Shown here: positions 17,705-24,665 of the stretch, one piece after another
Position numbering within the stretch: the first letter of the stretch is position 1
Layout of the letters: every line of letters begins with the position of its first letter
From: an uncultured Eubacteriales bacterium
Lineage (GTDB): Bacteria > Bacillota > Clostridia > Oscillospirales > CAG-272
Direction of reading: 5' to 3'
NCBI GenBank assembly: GCA_934796165.1
Contig: CAKVOU010000002.1
Span: 231,508 to 295,507, forward strand
Length of the DNA stretch: 64,000 nt
Position numbers and translations under genes: made by a program
The notes under the pieces: model-generated
Told to the model about the DNA's origin: nothing
Databases searched by the model: none
Seen by the model: only the letters and a program-made list of their open reading frames with translations

Positions 17705-18346
17705 ATGAATGTTGCAAACGAACATTTTGTAATCACCATCAGCCGCCTTTGCGGCGCGGGCGGTACCAGCATCGGAAACTTGCTGTCCGAAAAGCTGGGG
17801 ATCCCGGTCTACGGACGGGAACTGCTCCGGATGGCGTCGGATATGAGCGGGATCAACGAGGAATTGTTCGAACGAGCGGATGAGCGTATCCGGAACGGGC
17901 TTCTCTTCAAGATCTCCAAGGAAGTATATGACAAGGAGCCGCCTGTCCCGTCTGCCGTTTCCGCCCCGGATTTCACCGCCGATCACGATCTGTTCGATTA
18001 TCAGGCAAAGGTGCTTCGCAAGCTGGCGGCAAGCGAATCCTATATCGTCATCGGCAGATGCGCGGACTACATTCTCCGCGATCTTCCGAATGTCGTCCGG
18101 GTATTCGTGACCTCGGATGAGGCGCACTGCGTCGAACATCTGATGAAGCGCAGCGGGCTGACCAGAAAAGAAGCGTGGGCGGAAATCCAGCGCCTTGACA
18201 ACGAGCGCGCCAGCTATTACCGCTACTACACCGACCAGACCTGGAGCAGTGCGGAGAATTACGATCTCTGCGTCAATACCGCAAGCGTTTCCTATGAGGA
18301 CTGCGCGGATCTCATCATTGACTATCTGCACCGCAAGTGCAAATAA
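17705..18346 (+). CDS. Cytidylate kinase-like family protein
   Basis: This 213-residue cytoplasmic protein of the PF13189 family has a modified P-loop near residue 14 (ISRLCGAGGTSIG) and the YRELL and IGRCADYIL motifs typical of it. The family resembles CMP kinase, but its substrate is not established; in Clostridia it coexists with true Cmk. A strong AAAGGAGAGG precedes ATG 17705. It is monocistronic, between its own promoter and a terminator at 18361. Confidence 0.88.
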   Translation: MNVANEHFVITISRLCGAGGTSIGNLLSEKLGIPVYGRELLRMASDMSGINEELFERADERIRNGLLFKISKEVYDKEPPVPSAVSAPDFTADHDLFDYQAKVLRKLAASESYIVIGRCADYILRDLPNVVRVFVTSDEAHCVEHLMKRSGLTRKEAWAEIQRLDNERASYYRYYTDQTWSSAENYDLCVNTASVSYEDCADLIIDYLHRKCK

Positions 18347-18360
18347 ACCGATAAACATCT

Positions 18361-18389
18361 GCCGCCGCGCGCACGCGCGGCGGCTTTTT
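18361..18389 (+). terminator. Intrinsic terminator of the cytidylate-kinase-like gene
   Basis: GCCGCCGCGC (18361-18370) pairs with GCGCGGCGGC (18375-18384), followed by TTTTT. Confidence 0.92.
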
Positions 18390-18423
18390 CTGATGAAAAT
18401 TTTCACAAAAAACAAAATACCCG

Positions 18424-18452
18424 TTGCTCCCCGGAGTCCGTCATGCTATAAT
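18424..18452 (+). promoter_or_regulatory. Sigma-A promoter for the GH32 gene
   Basis: TTGCTC (18424-18429), 17-base spacer, TATAAT (18447-18452). The untranslated leader is about 110 nt with no recognised regulatory RNA. Confidence 0.7.
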
Positions 18453-18570
18453 GATTCTGTAAGACCAAAGACCCGCCTGCCCGACCGGATCGGGAACGCC
18501 GCAGTGCCGTTCCGGCACCGGGAACGACCGACAGCAGGCAACCAAATACAGGAGGAAGAAAACTGCCGAC

Positions 18571-20079
18571 ATGGGAAAGAATCAATCAGGGCTGCCCTTC
18601 GTCGTCTGGCCTGAGGACAAAGCCGGACAGACCAAGGCACTCCGCCAAAGCGAACAGCTCGCCCGTTTCCGGGCGTACCGCGATAAAATCCGCAACCACC
18701 CCTTCACCCCCGCCTATCATTTCTGCGCACCGGACGGCAAAATCAACGACCCGAACGGATTCTGCCGCTGGAAGGGGAAATATCACCTGTTCTATCAGGA
18801 GTATCCCCCGGAGGACCCGCGCCAGCACTGGGGACACGCCGTCTCGACCGACCTGATCCATTGGGAGGACCTCCCGACCGCGATCTATCCCGACCCCGAG
18901 GACGCGGTGTACAGCGGCAGTGTGCTTGTGGAAAAGGACCGCGCCATTGCCATGTACCACGGTCCCGGGCGCGGCAATTTCGTCGCCGTGTCCCATGATC
19001 CGCTTCTGCTCAACTGGGAGAAGCTGACGGGCGACGCGGTACTGAAACCGGTGGACGGCGCGCCCTACCGCATCTTCGACCCGCATCTGCGGCGCGAGGA
19101 GGAGGGCTATTTTGCGCTCTCCGGTGTCACCGAAAACACCCCGTCTGGCCCCCGCATGGCAGAACAGCAATTTTTCTCGCAGGACCTGGAGCACTGGGTC
19201 TGGACGGGGAAATTCATGGACGACAATCCCTACCTCATCATCGGAGAGGACGGTGCCTGCCCCTACTTCATCCCCTGCCGCGACGGGCAGTACCTCTTCT
19301 TCCACTTCAGCCATGAATCGGGTCCCCACATTCTCTCCGGCATTTACGACAAGGCAACCCACAAGTTCCGCCCCCATCACCATCTCCAGCTCTCCATGGA
19401 AGCGCCCGGCTGCGGTACCTTCCATGCGCCGAGCGCCATGAGCGACGGAAACGGCGGTGCCTACCTCATTCTCAACTGCTCCGAGGGACGCCACGCCGAT
19501 CCCGCATACCCGCGCGACGGAATGTTCACCATGGTATATCACGTGACCATCGGTATGTTCAACCAGCCGGTCATTGAGCCGCTTCCCGCGTATGATGAAC
19601 TGCACGATGCGCTTCTGTACGACGGGAATTTCAAGGTGGAGCGCGGCGGCGAATTTGAGCTTCCCGCACGCGGGCGGGCACTGGACATTCAGTTGGAGAT
19701 CGACCTCGGCGGCGCTGCGGGCTTCGGACTGGATGTATTCCACTCCGGGAAAGAAACCACCGCCATCCGATTTACCGAGCGTCACGGCTCGTGGCGCGAC
19801 CGCGCGTATCTGACCATCGACTCCTCCCGCTCCTCTCTGGATCCGCTTCACATGGGCAAAGCCCCCGAATCCATCCAGTGCTGGGGTTCTCAGGACGGCA
19901 AATTGTCCGTGCGCATTCTCATTGACCACTGCACCGTGGAGGTCTTCCTCGGCGGCGAGGTCATGTTCAGCACCGCCTACCCGACCCTTGAAGAAAGCGA
20001 CCGCCTGGTCTTCTCCCCCACCGGCGGGGACGTCACGGTCACCTCGGCAAAGGTCTATTCCATGAAACGCATTTACTGA
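18571..20079 (+). CDS. Glycoside hydrolase family 32 protein (sucrose/fructan hydrolase type)
   Basis: This 502-residue protein has a five-bladed propeller (residues 45-340) and a C-terminal beta-sandwich (about 355-500). The nucleophile motif INDPNGFCRW is near residue 60, and the RDP-equivalent RIFDPHLRR near residue 168 keeps the transition-state Asp but has Phe for Arg. The third motif is unusual: where family members have WECP, this protein reads EDGACPYF, so the acid/base Glu is shifted or missing. There is no signal peptide, pointing to a cytoplasmic enzyme acting on imported sucrose or a fructo-oligosaccharide. AGGAGG lies 15 bases ahead of ATG 18571, a long spacing. No transporter gene is adjacent, so the substrate is uncertain. 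Confidence 0.88.
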   Translation: MGKNQSGLPFVVWPEDKAGQTKALRQSEQLARFRAYRDKIRNHPFTPAYHFCAPDGKINDPNGFCRWKGKYHLFYQEYPPEDPRQHWGHAVSTDLIHWEDLPTAIYPDPEDAVYSGSVLVEKDRAIAMYHGPGRGNFVAVSHDPLLLNWEKLTGDAVLKPVDGAPYRIFDPHLRREEEGYFALSGVTENTPSGPRMAEQQFFSQDLEHWVWTGKFMDDNPYLIIGEDGACPYFIPCRDGQYLFFHFSHESGPHILSGIYDKATHKFRPHHHLQLSMEAPGCGTFHAPSAMSDGNGGAYLILNCSEGRHADPAYPRDGMFTMVYHVTIGMFNQPVIEPLPAYDELHDALLYDGNFKVERGGEFELPARGRALDIQLEIDLGGAAGFGLDVFHSGKETTAIRFTERHGSWRDRAYLTIDSSRSSLDPLHMGKAPESIQCWGSQDGKLSVRILIDHCTVEVFLGGEVMFSTAYPTLEESDRLVFSPTGGDVTVTSAKVYSMKRIY

Positions 20080-20196
20080 GGACACCATCCCCCCGTTCTC
20101 TGCGTATGCTGAGGGTTGAGGGCTCCGTCGTGTCCGCCGCGCTTTCCCGGACGACCGGGCAACGCAATGACCGAATTTTAAGAAAGGATATATCCG

Positions 20197-21045
20197 ATGA
20201 AGAATCTGGGGTATTACAACGGAAAAATCGGTCCCCTTGAGGAAATGACCGTTCCCATGCTGGACCGCGCCTGTTATTTCGGCGACGGTGTCTATGACGC
20301 CGCATACAGCCGCAATCATATCGTTTACGCACTGGAAGAACATATCGACCGCTTTTTTGACAGCGCCGCCCTGCTCGGGATTGAGGTCCCCATGAGCCGC
20401 GAGGAGCTTGCGACGCTGATCCGGGAGCTGGTCCGCAAGGTGGATGACGGCGAACAGTTTGTTTACTGGCAGGTGTCACGCGGTACGGCGATCCGTACCC
20501 ACGCGTTTGCGGGAGAGAGAGCAAACATCTGGATCATGCTCCGCCCCTGCCGCCTGCGCGAATTGTACCGCAAGAACCGTCTCATTTCCACCGAAGACAC
20601 GCGGTTCTTCCACTGCAACATCAAGTCGCTCAACCTGATTCCGAACGTGCTTGCCATGCAGAAGGCGGTTGCCGCAGGCGTGGACGAATGTGTCTTCCAC
20701 CGCGGCGACATCGTGACCGAAACCGCGCACTCCAACATTTCGATGCTGAAGGACGGGAAACTCATCACACATCCCCGCGACAATCTGATTCTTGCGGGCG
20801 TTGCCAGAAAGCATCTCATTGAAGCCTGCCACCATTTCGGGATCCCCGTGGAGGAACGCAACTACACGCTTGCGGAGCTGGAGACCGCTGACGAGGTGAT
20901 CCTCACCGCCGCCGGTTCGCTCTGTATCTCCGCCTCGGAGCTGGACGGAAAGCCCGTCGGCGGAAAGGCGCCGGATACGCTCCGGATGCTGCAGGACTAC
21001 CTGCTCGCCGATTACGTCGAAAAGACCGGCGGGGGCGTATACTGA
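20197..21045 (+). CDS. dat: D-amino-acid transaminase (fold-type IV PLP enzyme)
   Basis: This 282-residue PLP aminotransferase makes D-glutamate or D-alanine for peptidoglycan. DRACYFGDGVYDAAY near residue 24 and QVSRGTAIRTHAF near residue 92 are typical of D-alanine transaminases (YVQVTRG-like). The PLP lysine is in HCNIKSLNLIPNVLA near residue 145, followed by ETAHSNISML, which holds the cofactor. Length matches the family. GAAAGGA precedes ATG 20197. It is followed by a strong bidirectional terminator. A branched-chain or 4-amino-4-deoxychorismate role is possible but less likely from these motifs. Confidence 0.9.
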   Translation: MKNLGYYNGKIGPLEEMTVPMLDRACYFGDGVYDAAYSRNHIVYALEEHIDRFFDSAALLGIEVPMSREELATLIRELVRKVDDGEQFVYWQVSRGTAIRTHAFAGERANIWIMLRPCRLRELYRKNRLISTEDTRFFHCNIKSLNLIPNVLAMQKAVAAGVDECVFHRGDIVTETAHSNISMLKDGKLITHPRDNLILAGVARKHLIEACHHFGIPVEERNYTLAELETADEVILTAAGSLCISASELDGKPVGGKAPDTLRMLQDYLLADYVEKTGGGVY

Positions 21046-21047
21046 AA

Positions 21048-21097
21048 GCCGGAGACAAAAAACGGACTGCTTTCGCAGTCCGTTTTTTGTCTCCGGC
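21048..21097. terminator. Very strong bidirectional terminator, 23-bp perfect stem
   Basis: Arms 21048-21070 and 21075-21097 are perfectly complementary around a TTTC loop; the stem contains A6/T6 tracts. It separates the convergent dat gene and the small XRE regulator. Confidence 0.9.
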
Positions 21098-21110
21098 AAA
21101 GCCGAAATAT

Positions 21111-21353
21111 TCACTTTACTTCCTGTTCCAGATCCAAAAACACCTCGGAATCAAAAAACTGCAGAATCGTAATGTCAAGTCCATCGCAAATCTTTTTGAC
21201 AGTCGAAACCGTCACACTGTTATTCCGCCCGTTGATGACATTATTCAGAGTCGATTGCGTGATTCCACTGATCGTGGCAAGTTTATTGACGGTAATTCCC
21301 CGCTCGTCGCAAAGGTTCAGAATTCGTTTTCTTATCGCTTCCTTAAGTCTCAC
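21111..21353 (-). CDS. Small XRE-type DNA-binding protein
   Basis: This 80-residue protein is almost only a Cro/C1 helix-turn-helix (residues 8-65; ITVNKLATISGITQSTLNNVI), with a short acidic tail. ATG 21353 is preceded by AAAGGAGAAGGAGCG on the minus strand. It is divergent from the zinc-ribbon/metallopeptidase/LemA genes, and a palindrome (21412-21425) overlapping their promoter is a plausible binding site. Composition is more AT-rich than the flanking genes. Confidence 0.85.
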   Translation of the reverse strand: MRLKEAIRKRILNLCDERGITVNKLATISGITQSTLNNVINGRNNSVTVSTVKKICDGLDITILQFFDSEVFLDLEQEVK

Positions 21354-21411
21354 GCTCCTTCTCCTTTCGTGTCCTTTACATTAAGGATACTATTTTTTTC
21401 ATAAAAAAATT

Positions 21412-21425
21412 AACTCAAAAGAGTT
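21412..21425. promoter_or_regulatory. Candidate operator palindrome
   Basis: AACTCAAAAGAGTT is a perfect inverted repeat (5-bp arms, 4-base centre) that overlaps the -35 box at 21424. It sits between the small XRE gene and the genes it faces, as a repressor site would. Confidence 0.45.
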
Positions 21426-21452
21426 GACAAAAGCAAGAACCTGTGCTAACAT
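21424..21452 (+). promoter_or_regulatory. Sigma-A promoter for the zinc-ribbon/peptidase/LemA genes
   Basis: TTGACA (21424-21429), 17-base spacer, TAACAT (21447-21452). The leader to the first gene is about 170 nt and contains no recognised regulatory RNA. Confidence 0.75.
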
Positions 21453-21631
21453 TACAAATGGAATGAAGTTGGGTTCTTATGGTGATAAATTCGGTGTGAA
21501 ATCTGCTTTAACAATTTTTATCATGAATAAATGAAGGAGGTTGATTATCATCTTGGGTCAATTGTTTCACACGAATCGAAATCTCTGGACCGGACATCAT
21601 ACAAAAAATATATCTTGAATAAGGAGACATT

Positions 21632-22132
21632 ATGAAAAACGTTTTGGGAATAATCTGCGGTGTGTTGACTGTAGCTGCTTTTATTCTGACCTTTCAGATT
21701 TTTAATGCTTGGTGGTTAGCAGTTCTGATACTAATTATTGGTGTACCCGTTGCTCTTATCCATGAAAAAATTGAAAAATACCAAAAAACGTGTTCCAAAT
21801 GTAAAACCCCCTATGATTTTAATACCGATATTGAGTATCATTCCGTTGGCGGTCAGTATTCCAGTGATCAGAACAGTACCACGTATAAGGAAAGAGTAGA
21901 ATTCAATTGCATTTGCCACAATTGTGGAGAAACCAAGACCTATACTAAACAATTTGTGGCAGGAAGAGTATCAAATAACGGACGTATTGACAAAACAGAC
22001 GTAAATATTCAGATTCAGAAATTCTTCCAGAAAGAAAAAGCAAAAAAAACGCCCACGTGGGTTCTTGTTGCAATCGCCGTGTTTCTTGGAATCTGGACTG
22101 CAGCGGCAATTGCCCTGATAATTATTCTTTGA
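21632..22132 (+). CDS. Membrane protein with an internal zinc-ribbon-like domain
   Basis: This 166-residue protein has an N-terminal hydrophobic hairpin (residues 5-45), a soluble middle with CSKCKTPYDF and CICHNCGETKTY, which look like the two halves of a zinc ribbon, and one C-terminal helix (about 142-164). AAGGAG precedes ATG 21632. I do not recognise a named family. It lies 3 bp upstream of an HExxH peptidase gene in one transcription unit, so it may be a partner or adaptor of that enzyme. Confidence 0.75.
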   Translation: MKNVLGIICGVLTVAAFILTFQIFNAWWLAVLILIIGVPVALIHEKIEKYQKTCSKCKTPYDFNTDIEYHSVGGQYSSDQNSTTYKERVEFNCICHNCGETKTYTKQFVAGRVSNNGRIDKTDVNIQIQKFFQKEKAKKTPTWVLVAIAVFLGIWTAAAIALIIIL

Positions 22133-22135
22133 TTT

Positions 22136-22660
22136 ATGAATTATTCTGCGTCATTACGGGAATTGCGTTATTTGGTGAATACCGAAAAAGCGGAAAAACT
22201 TTTTCTGAAACATCATCGCAAATGGAACAAACATATTTCCTTTTTCAAAGCAAACTGGATACTTGAAAAAACCGTTGCTAAAATTTTTTCCGCCCTGAAT
22301 ATCAAATCCAAATACCTGAATGCTGCTATAGAAAAATATCAGAGCAGGATTGACAACGGCGTTCTGGGAACATTTGAAAGAACCAGCGAATTCGGGGGAG
22401 ACATTACGATTTATTACCGTAAGAATTTTACTTATGCCCGTTTTTTTGCGGTTTTGGTTCATGAGTGTATGCACTACTATCTGTGCATTAACCACTATGA
22501 CTATTCAAATGAAGAACTGACAGACCTTGCGTGTTATGAATTGGGCTTTGACAATATCATGACAGCCGGGTATGCAAGTTACTCCGCAAAAGTATCCGTT
22601 TATCGTCATAAATTACAGGTCAGACCGGGTTATGTACATAAAGACGATCCTTTTTCTTAA
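22136..22660 (+). CDS. Small HExxH zinc metallopeptidase-like protein
   Basis: This 174-residue protein has the zincin motif AVLVHECMHYYL near residue 118, giving two zinc-binding histidines and a catalytic Glu, and a candidate third ligand in the helix EELTDLACYELGF about 25 residues later, the gluzincin layout of M48 and related families. There is no signal peptide or membrane helix, unlike HtpX. ATG 22136 is 3 bases after the preceding stop codon and has no ribosome binding site of its own, so it is probably translated by coupling. With a LemA-like gene downstream it recalls the frequent lemA-htpX pairing. The target is unknown. Confidence 0.75.
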   Translation: MNYSASLRELRYLVNTEKAEKLFLKHHRKWNKHISFFKANWILEKTVAKIFSALNIKSKYLNAAIEKYQSRIDNGVLGTFERTSEFGGDITIYYRKNFTYARFFAVLVHECMHYYLCINHYDYSNEELTDLACYELGFDNIMTAGYASYSAKVSVYRHKLQVRPGYVHKDDPFS

Positions 22661-22734
22661 CTTGCGGTCGCTACTCAAATTCCTGTCATTCATCCAATGT
22701 TACCCTGAAAACAAACTATTCGAAACCTGAAACA

Positions 22735-22762
22735 TGAAACAGCCGGGAAACCGGCTGTTTCA
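22735..22762 (+). other. Intercistronic hairpin before the LemA-like gene
   Basis: TGAAACAGCCGG (22735-22746) pairs perfectly with CCGGCTGTTTCA (22751-22762) around a GAAA tetraloop. No U-tract follows, so partial termination or mRNA processing is more likely than full termination. Confidence 0.55.
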
Positions 22763-22820
22763 AATTATCCAAAACCTTCTGATTATCCGTATCATACCCA
22801 TGTGTGAAAGGAGAACTGTT

Positions 22821-23339
22821 TTGAATCCTATTCTTTTAACCCCTTGGTTTTACTGCTTGCTGTTTACGCTGAGTATCTGCATAATCATTCTGATCCGCGC
22901 AATATCCTTCAGAAATACCGTTATACAAAAAATCGAAGCAATCAAACTCGCAAAAAGCAAGGTCCGGATTTCAAAAGCAAAATACCTGCAGGTTTTGCGC
23001 AAAATCGGAACAACGCAAAATGAATCAAACATTTCACAGGGAAGTGCTTATTTTTCCGCCAATGCAGCCGGAAAAACCGGAGAGTTCATCGGTGGCGCAA
23101 TCGGACAAATCGATTCCAATTTTGAGGCAACAAGCGATTTGGTAGTTACATTGGCTGATGAGTACCAGACAGTACAGGATGCACTCAACCGTCTGGTCAA
23201 TCAATATAATGTATACATCAGTTCATTCCCACGGGTGATATTCACCAAAATGTTTCACTATACCAAAGAAGAATACATCGATAACGAGAAACTTTCCGAA
23301 AGCACAAAACTGCAGGGTTTTGAGGAAAATGACATCTGA
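22821..23339 (+). CDS. LemA-like membrane protein
   Basis: This 172-residue protein has an N-terminal membrane helix (residues 5-27) and a long helical domain. The C-terminal block (LNRLVNQYNVYISSFPRVIF, then TKMFHYTKEEYID) matches the LemA signature YN-x-FP-x-F. A TTG start at 22821 is chosen: AAGGAG at 22808-22813 lies 7 bases before it and the membrane helix follows directly. The upstream ATG codons would translate through the hairpin and ribosome binding site. LemA proteins are typically encoded next to M48 peptidases; here an HExxH gene precedes. Confidence 0.8.
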   Translation: MNPILLTPWFYCLLFTLSICIIILIRAISFRNTVIQKIEAIKLAKSKVRISKAKYLQVLRKIGTTQNESNISQGSAYFSANAAGKTGEFIGGAIGQIDSNFEATSDLVVTLADEYQTVQDALNRLVNQYNVYISSFPRVIFTKMFHYTKEEYIDNEKLSESTKLQGFEENDI

Positions 23340-23353
23340 TAGACACATTTTTC

Positions 23354-23390
23354 AAATCATAGCCAATCCTATTGATGGCTATGATTTTTT
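23354..23390 (+). terminator. Intrinsic terminator of the LemA-like gene
   Basis: AAATCATAGCCA (23354-23365) pairs with TGGCTATGATTT (23376-23387), followed by further T residues. Confidence 0.88.
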
Positions 23391-23398
23391 AATGGTCC

Positions 23399-24250
23399 TC
23401 ACTCCCCGTTCTTTTTCCCCTGTTGCTTCGTCGAAATCGCCGCCGAGATCAGGCTGTAATTTCCGGAAGCGATGATGACCCGCTCCCATTCTCCCGCGGT
23501 CCCCTCAAAGTGTACCACACGCAGATAGCGGCAACCGTAAAACGCCATGGCGCTGACCCGCTTCAGTTGCGCCCCGATGGTGACCGATTCCCCACCCCGC
23601 GCCGGCGGGTACAGAATCAGCGTGCTTTTGTCCGCAGAATACAGCACCCCGCTCTCGTCACAATAAAACAGATTGCCCTGGCTGACCGAAATATAGGTCA
23701 GATTCGGACACCCCGCAAACGCAAGGTCTCCGATCTTCTGTACCGTTGCCGGAATCTGTACCGCGCTGATCGATGTGCAGCCGTAAAACGCGGAGGCTGC
23801 GATCGCCGTGACACGCTTCCCGTCCACCGTCTCCGGAATCATGACACAGGCATCCTTGTATTCCCCGATCCCGACCACCGTAAGACTGCCGTCCGGGTTC
23901 TCCTTGTATCTGAGACTGTTCTGCGGCTTGGGCTTTTCCGTTTCCGTCTCGGTCACGCGCTCCGTCGCACGCTCGGTCGCCTTTTCCGTTCCGGATTCCC
24001 CGACGTTCTCCGTTCCGCTCTCGTTTGTTTCCCCGGATTCCCCATCGTCCCCGACCGGCTCCGTTACACTTTCCTTTGGCGGTTGCTCCGGATCATCCGA
24101 CGCATCCGTTCCTTCCCCTGCCGTACCCGCTCCGATGTCCGGGAGTGGCTCCTGCGTTCTGGTCGTGCAGGAGGAGGTCAGGATTAAAAGTACAAACGCC
24201 ACAAGGCACAAAATAATCATTGCTGCGATCCAGGTATGTATGGCTTTCAT
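23399..24250 (-). CDS. Surface lipoprotein with BspA-type leucine-rich repeats
   Basis: This 283-residue protein has a signal peptide ending in LTSSC (probable lipidated C28), then a low-complexity linker rich in Glu, Thr and Ser (residues 35-115, with repeats such as ESGTE and ATERVTE), then LRR_5/BspA repeats (ITAIAASAFYGCTSISAVQI, IGDLAFAGCPNLTYI, MAFYGCRYLRVV). Such repeats mediate binding to host or other cell surfaces. GGAGG is 8 bases ahead of ATG 24250. It is transcribed toward the LemA terminator and away from the fucosidase gene. Confidence 0.85.
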   Translation of the reverse strand: MKAIHTWIAAMIILCLVAFVLLILTSSCTTRTQEPLPDIGAGTAGEGTDASDDPEQPPKESVTEPVGDDGESGETNESGTENVGESGTEKATERATERVTETETEKPKPQNSLRYKENPDGSLTVVGIGEYKDACVMIPETVDGKRVTAIAASAFYGCTSISAVQIPATVQKIGDLAFAGCPNLTYISVSQGNLFYCDESGVLYSADKSTLILYPPARGGESVTIGAQLKRVSAMAFYGCRYLRVVHFEGTAGEWERVIIASGNYSLISAAISTKQQGKKNGE

Positions 24251-24357
24251 GTTCTCTTCCTCCGTTTTCTGCTTCTTTTGCCGGTACCGTCACCGCCGGG
24301 GCTCTGCCGCGGCTTGTCCCACTGTCGCGTAACCGGAGAGATACCGGCTCCCAACTC

Positions 24358-24386
24358 AAGATTACCATTATTTTCCTGTTTGTCAA
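24358..24386 (-). promoter_or_regulatory. Probable promoter of the BspA-type lipoprotein gene
   Basis: The minus strand has TTGACA (24381-24386) and a weak -10 (TAATCT at 24359-24364 with a 16-base spacer). The -35 is perfect; the -10 is poor, so assignment is tentative. Confidence 0.45.
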
Positions 24387-24578
24387 CAAAAACAGTGCGA
24401 CATCCGGCGACCGGAAATTCCGTATCCCGCCTCCGGCTATCCGAAAGAAACGAAAAAGACGGAAAAACGATGGAGAAGACGGTCGTTTTCGCGCGAACGG
24501 TTTTCCGTGCGGGGACCGTCTTTCCTGCCCGCGTGATCCGGCGGTGTACGATTTGCAAAACAAAAAGCGCCCGGTGCG

Positions 24579-24607
24579 TTGACCGGCGGCACGCGATATG
24601 GTATAAT
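24579..24607 (+). promoter_or_regulatory. Sigma-A promoter of the fucosidase-esterase operon
   Basis: TTGACC (24579-24584), 17-base spacer, TATAAT (24602-24607). The start codon is about 60 bases downstream. Bases 24387-24578 hold no gene. Confidence 0.82.
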
Positions 24608-24665
24608 GGGCGTGGAATCATCCGCAGAATTCTCACGCAAACGTACCGAAAGGACAAAACAATCT

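Noticed and set aside
18586..20343. 585-codon minus-strand frame over the GH32 gene
   Set aside because: Shadow of the GH32 gene in GC-rich DNA; no ribosome binding site and no domain.
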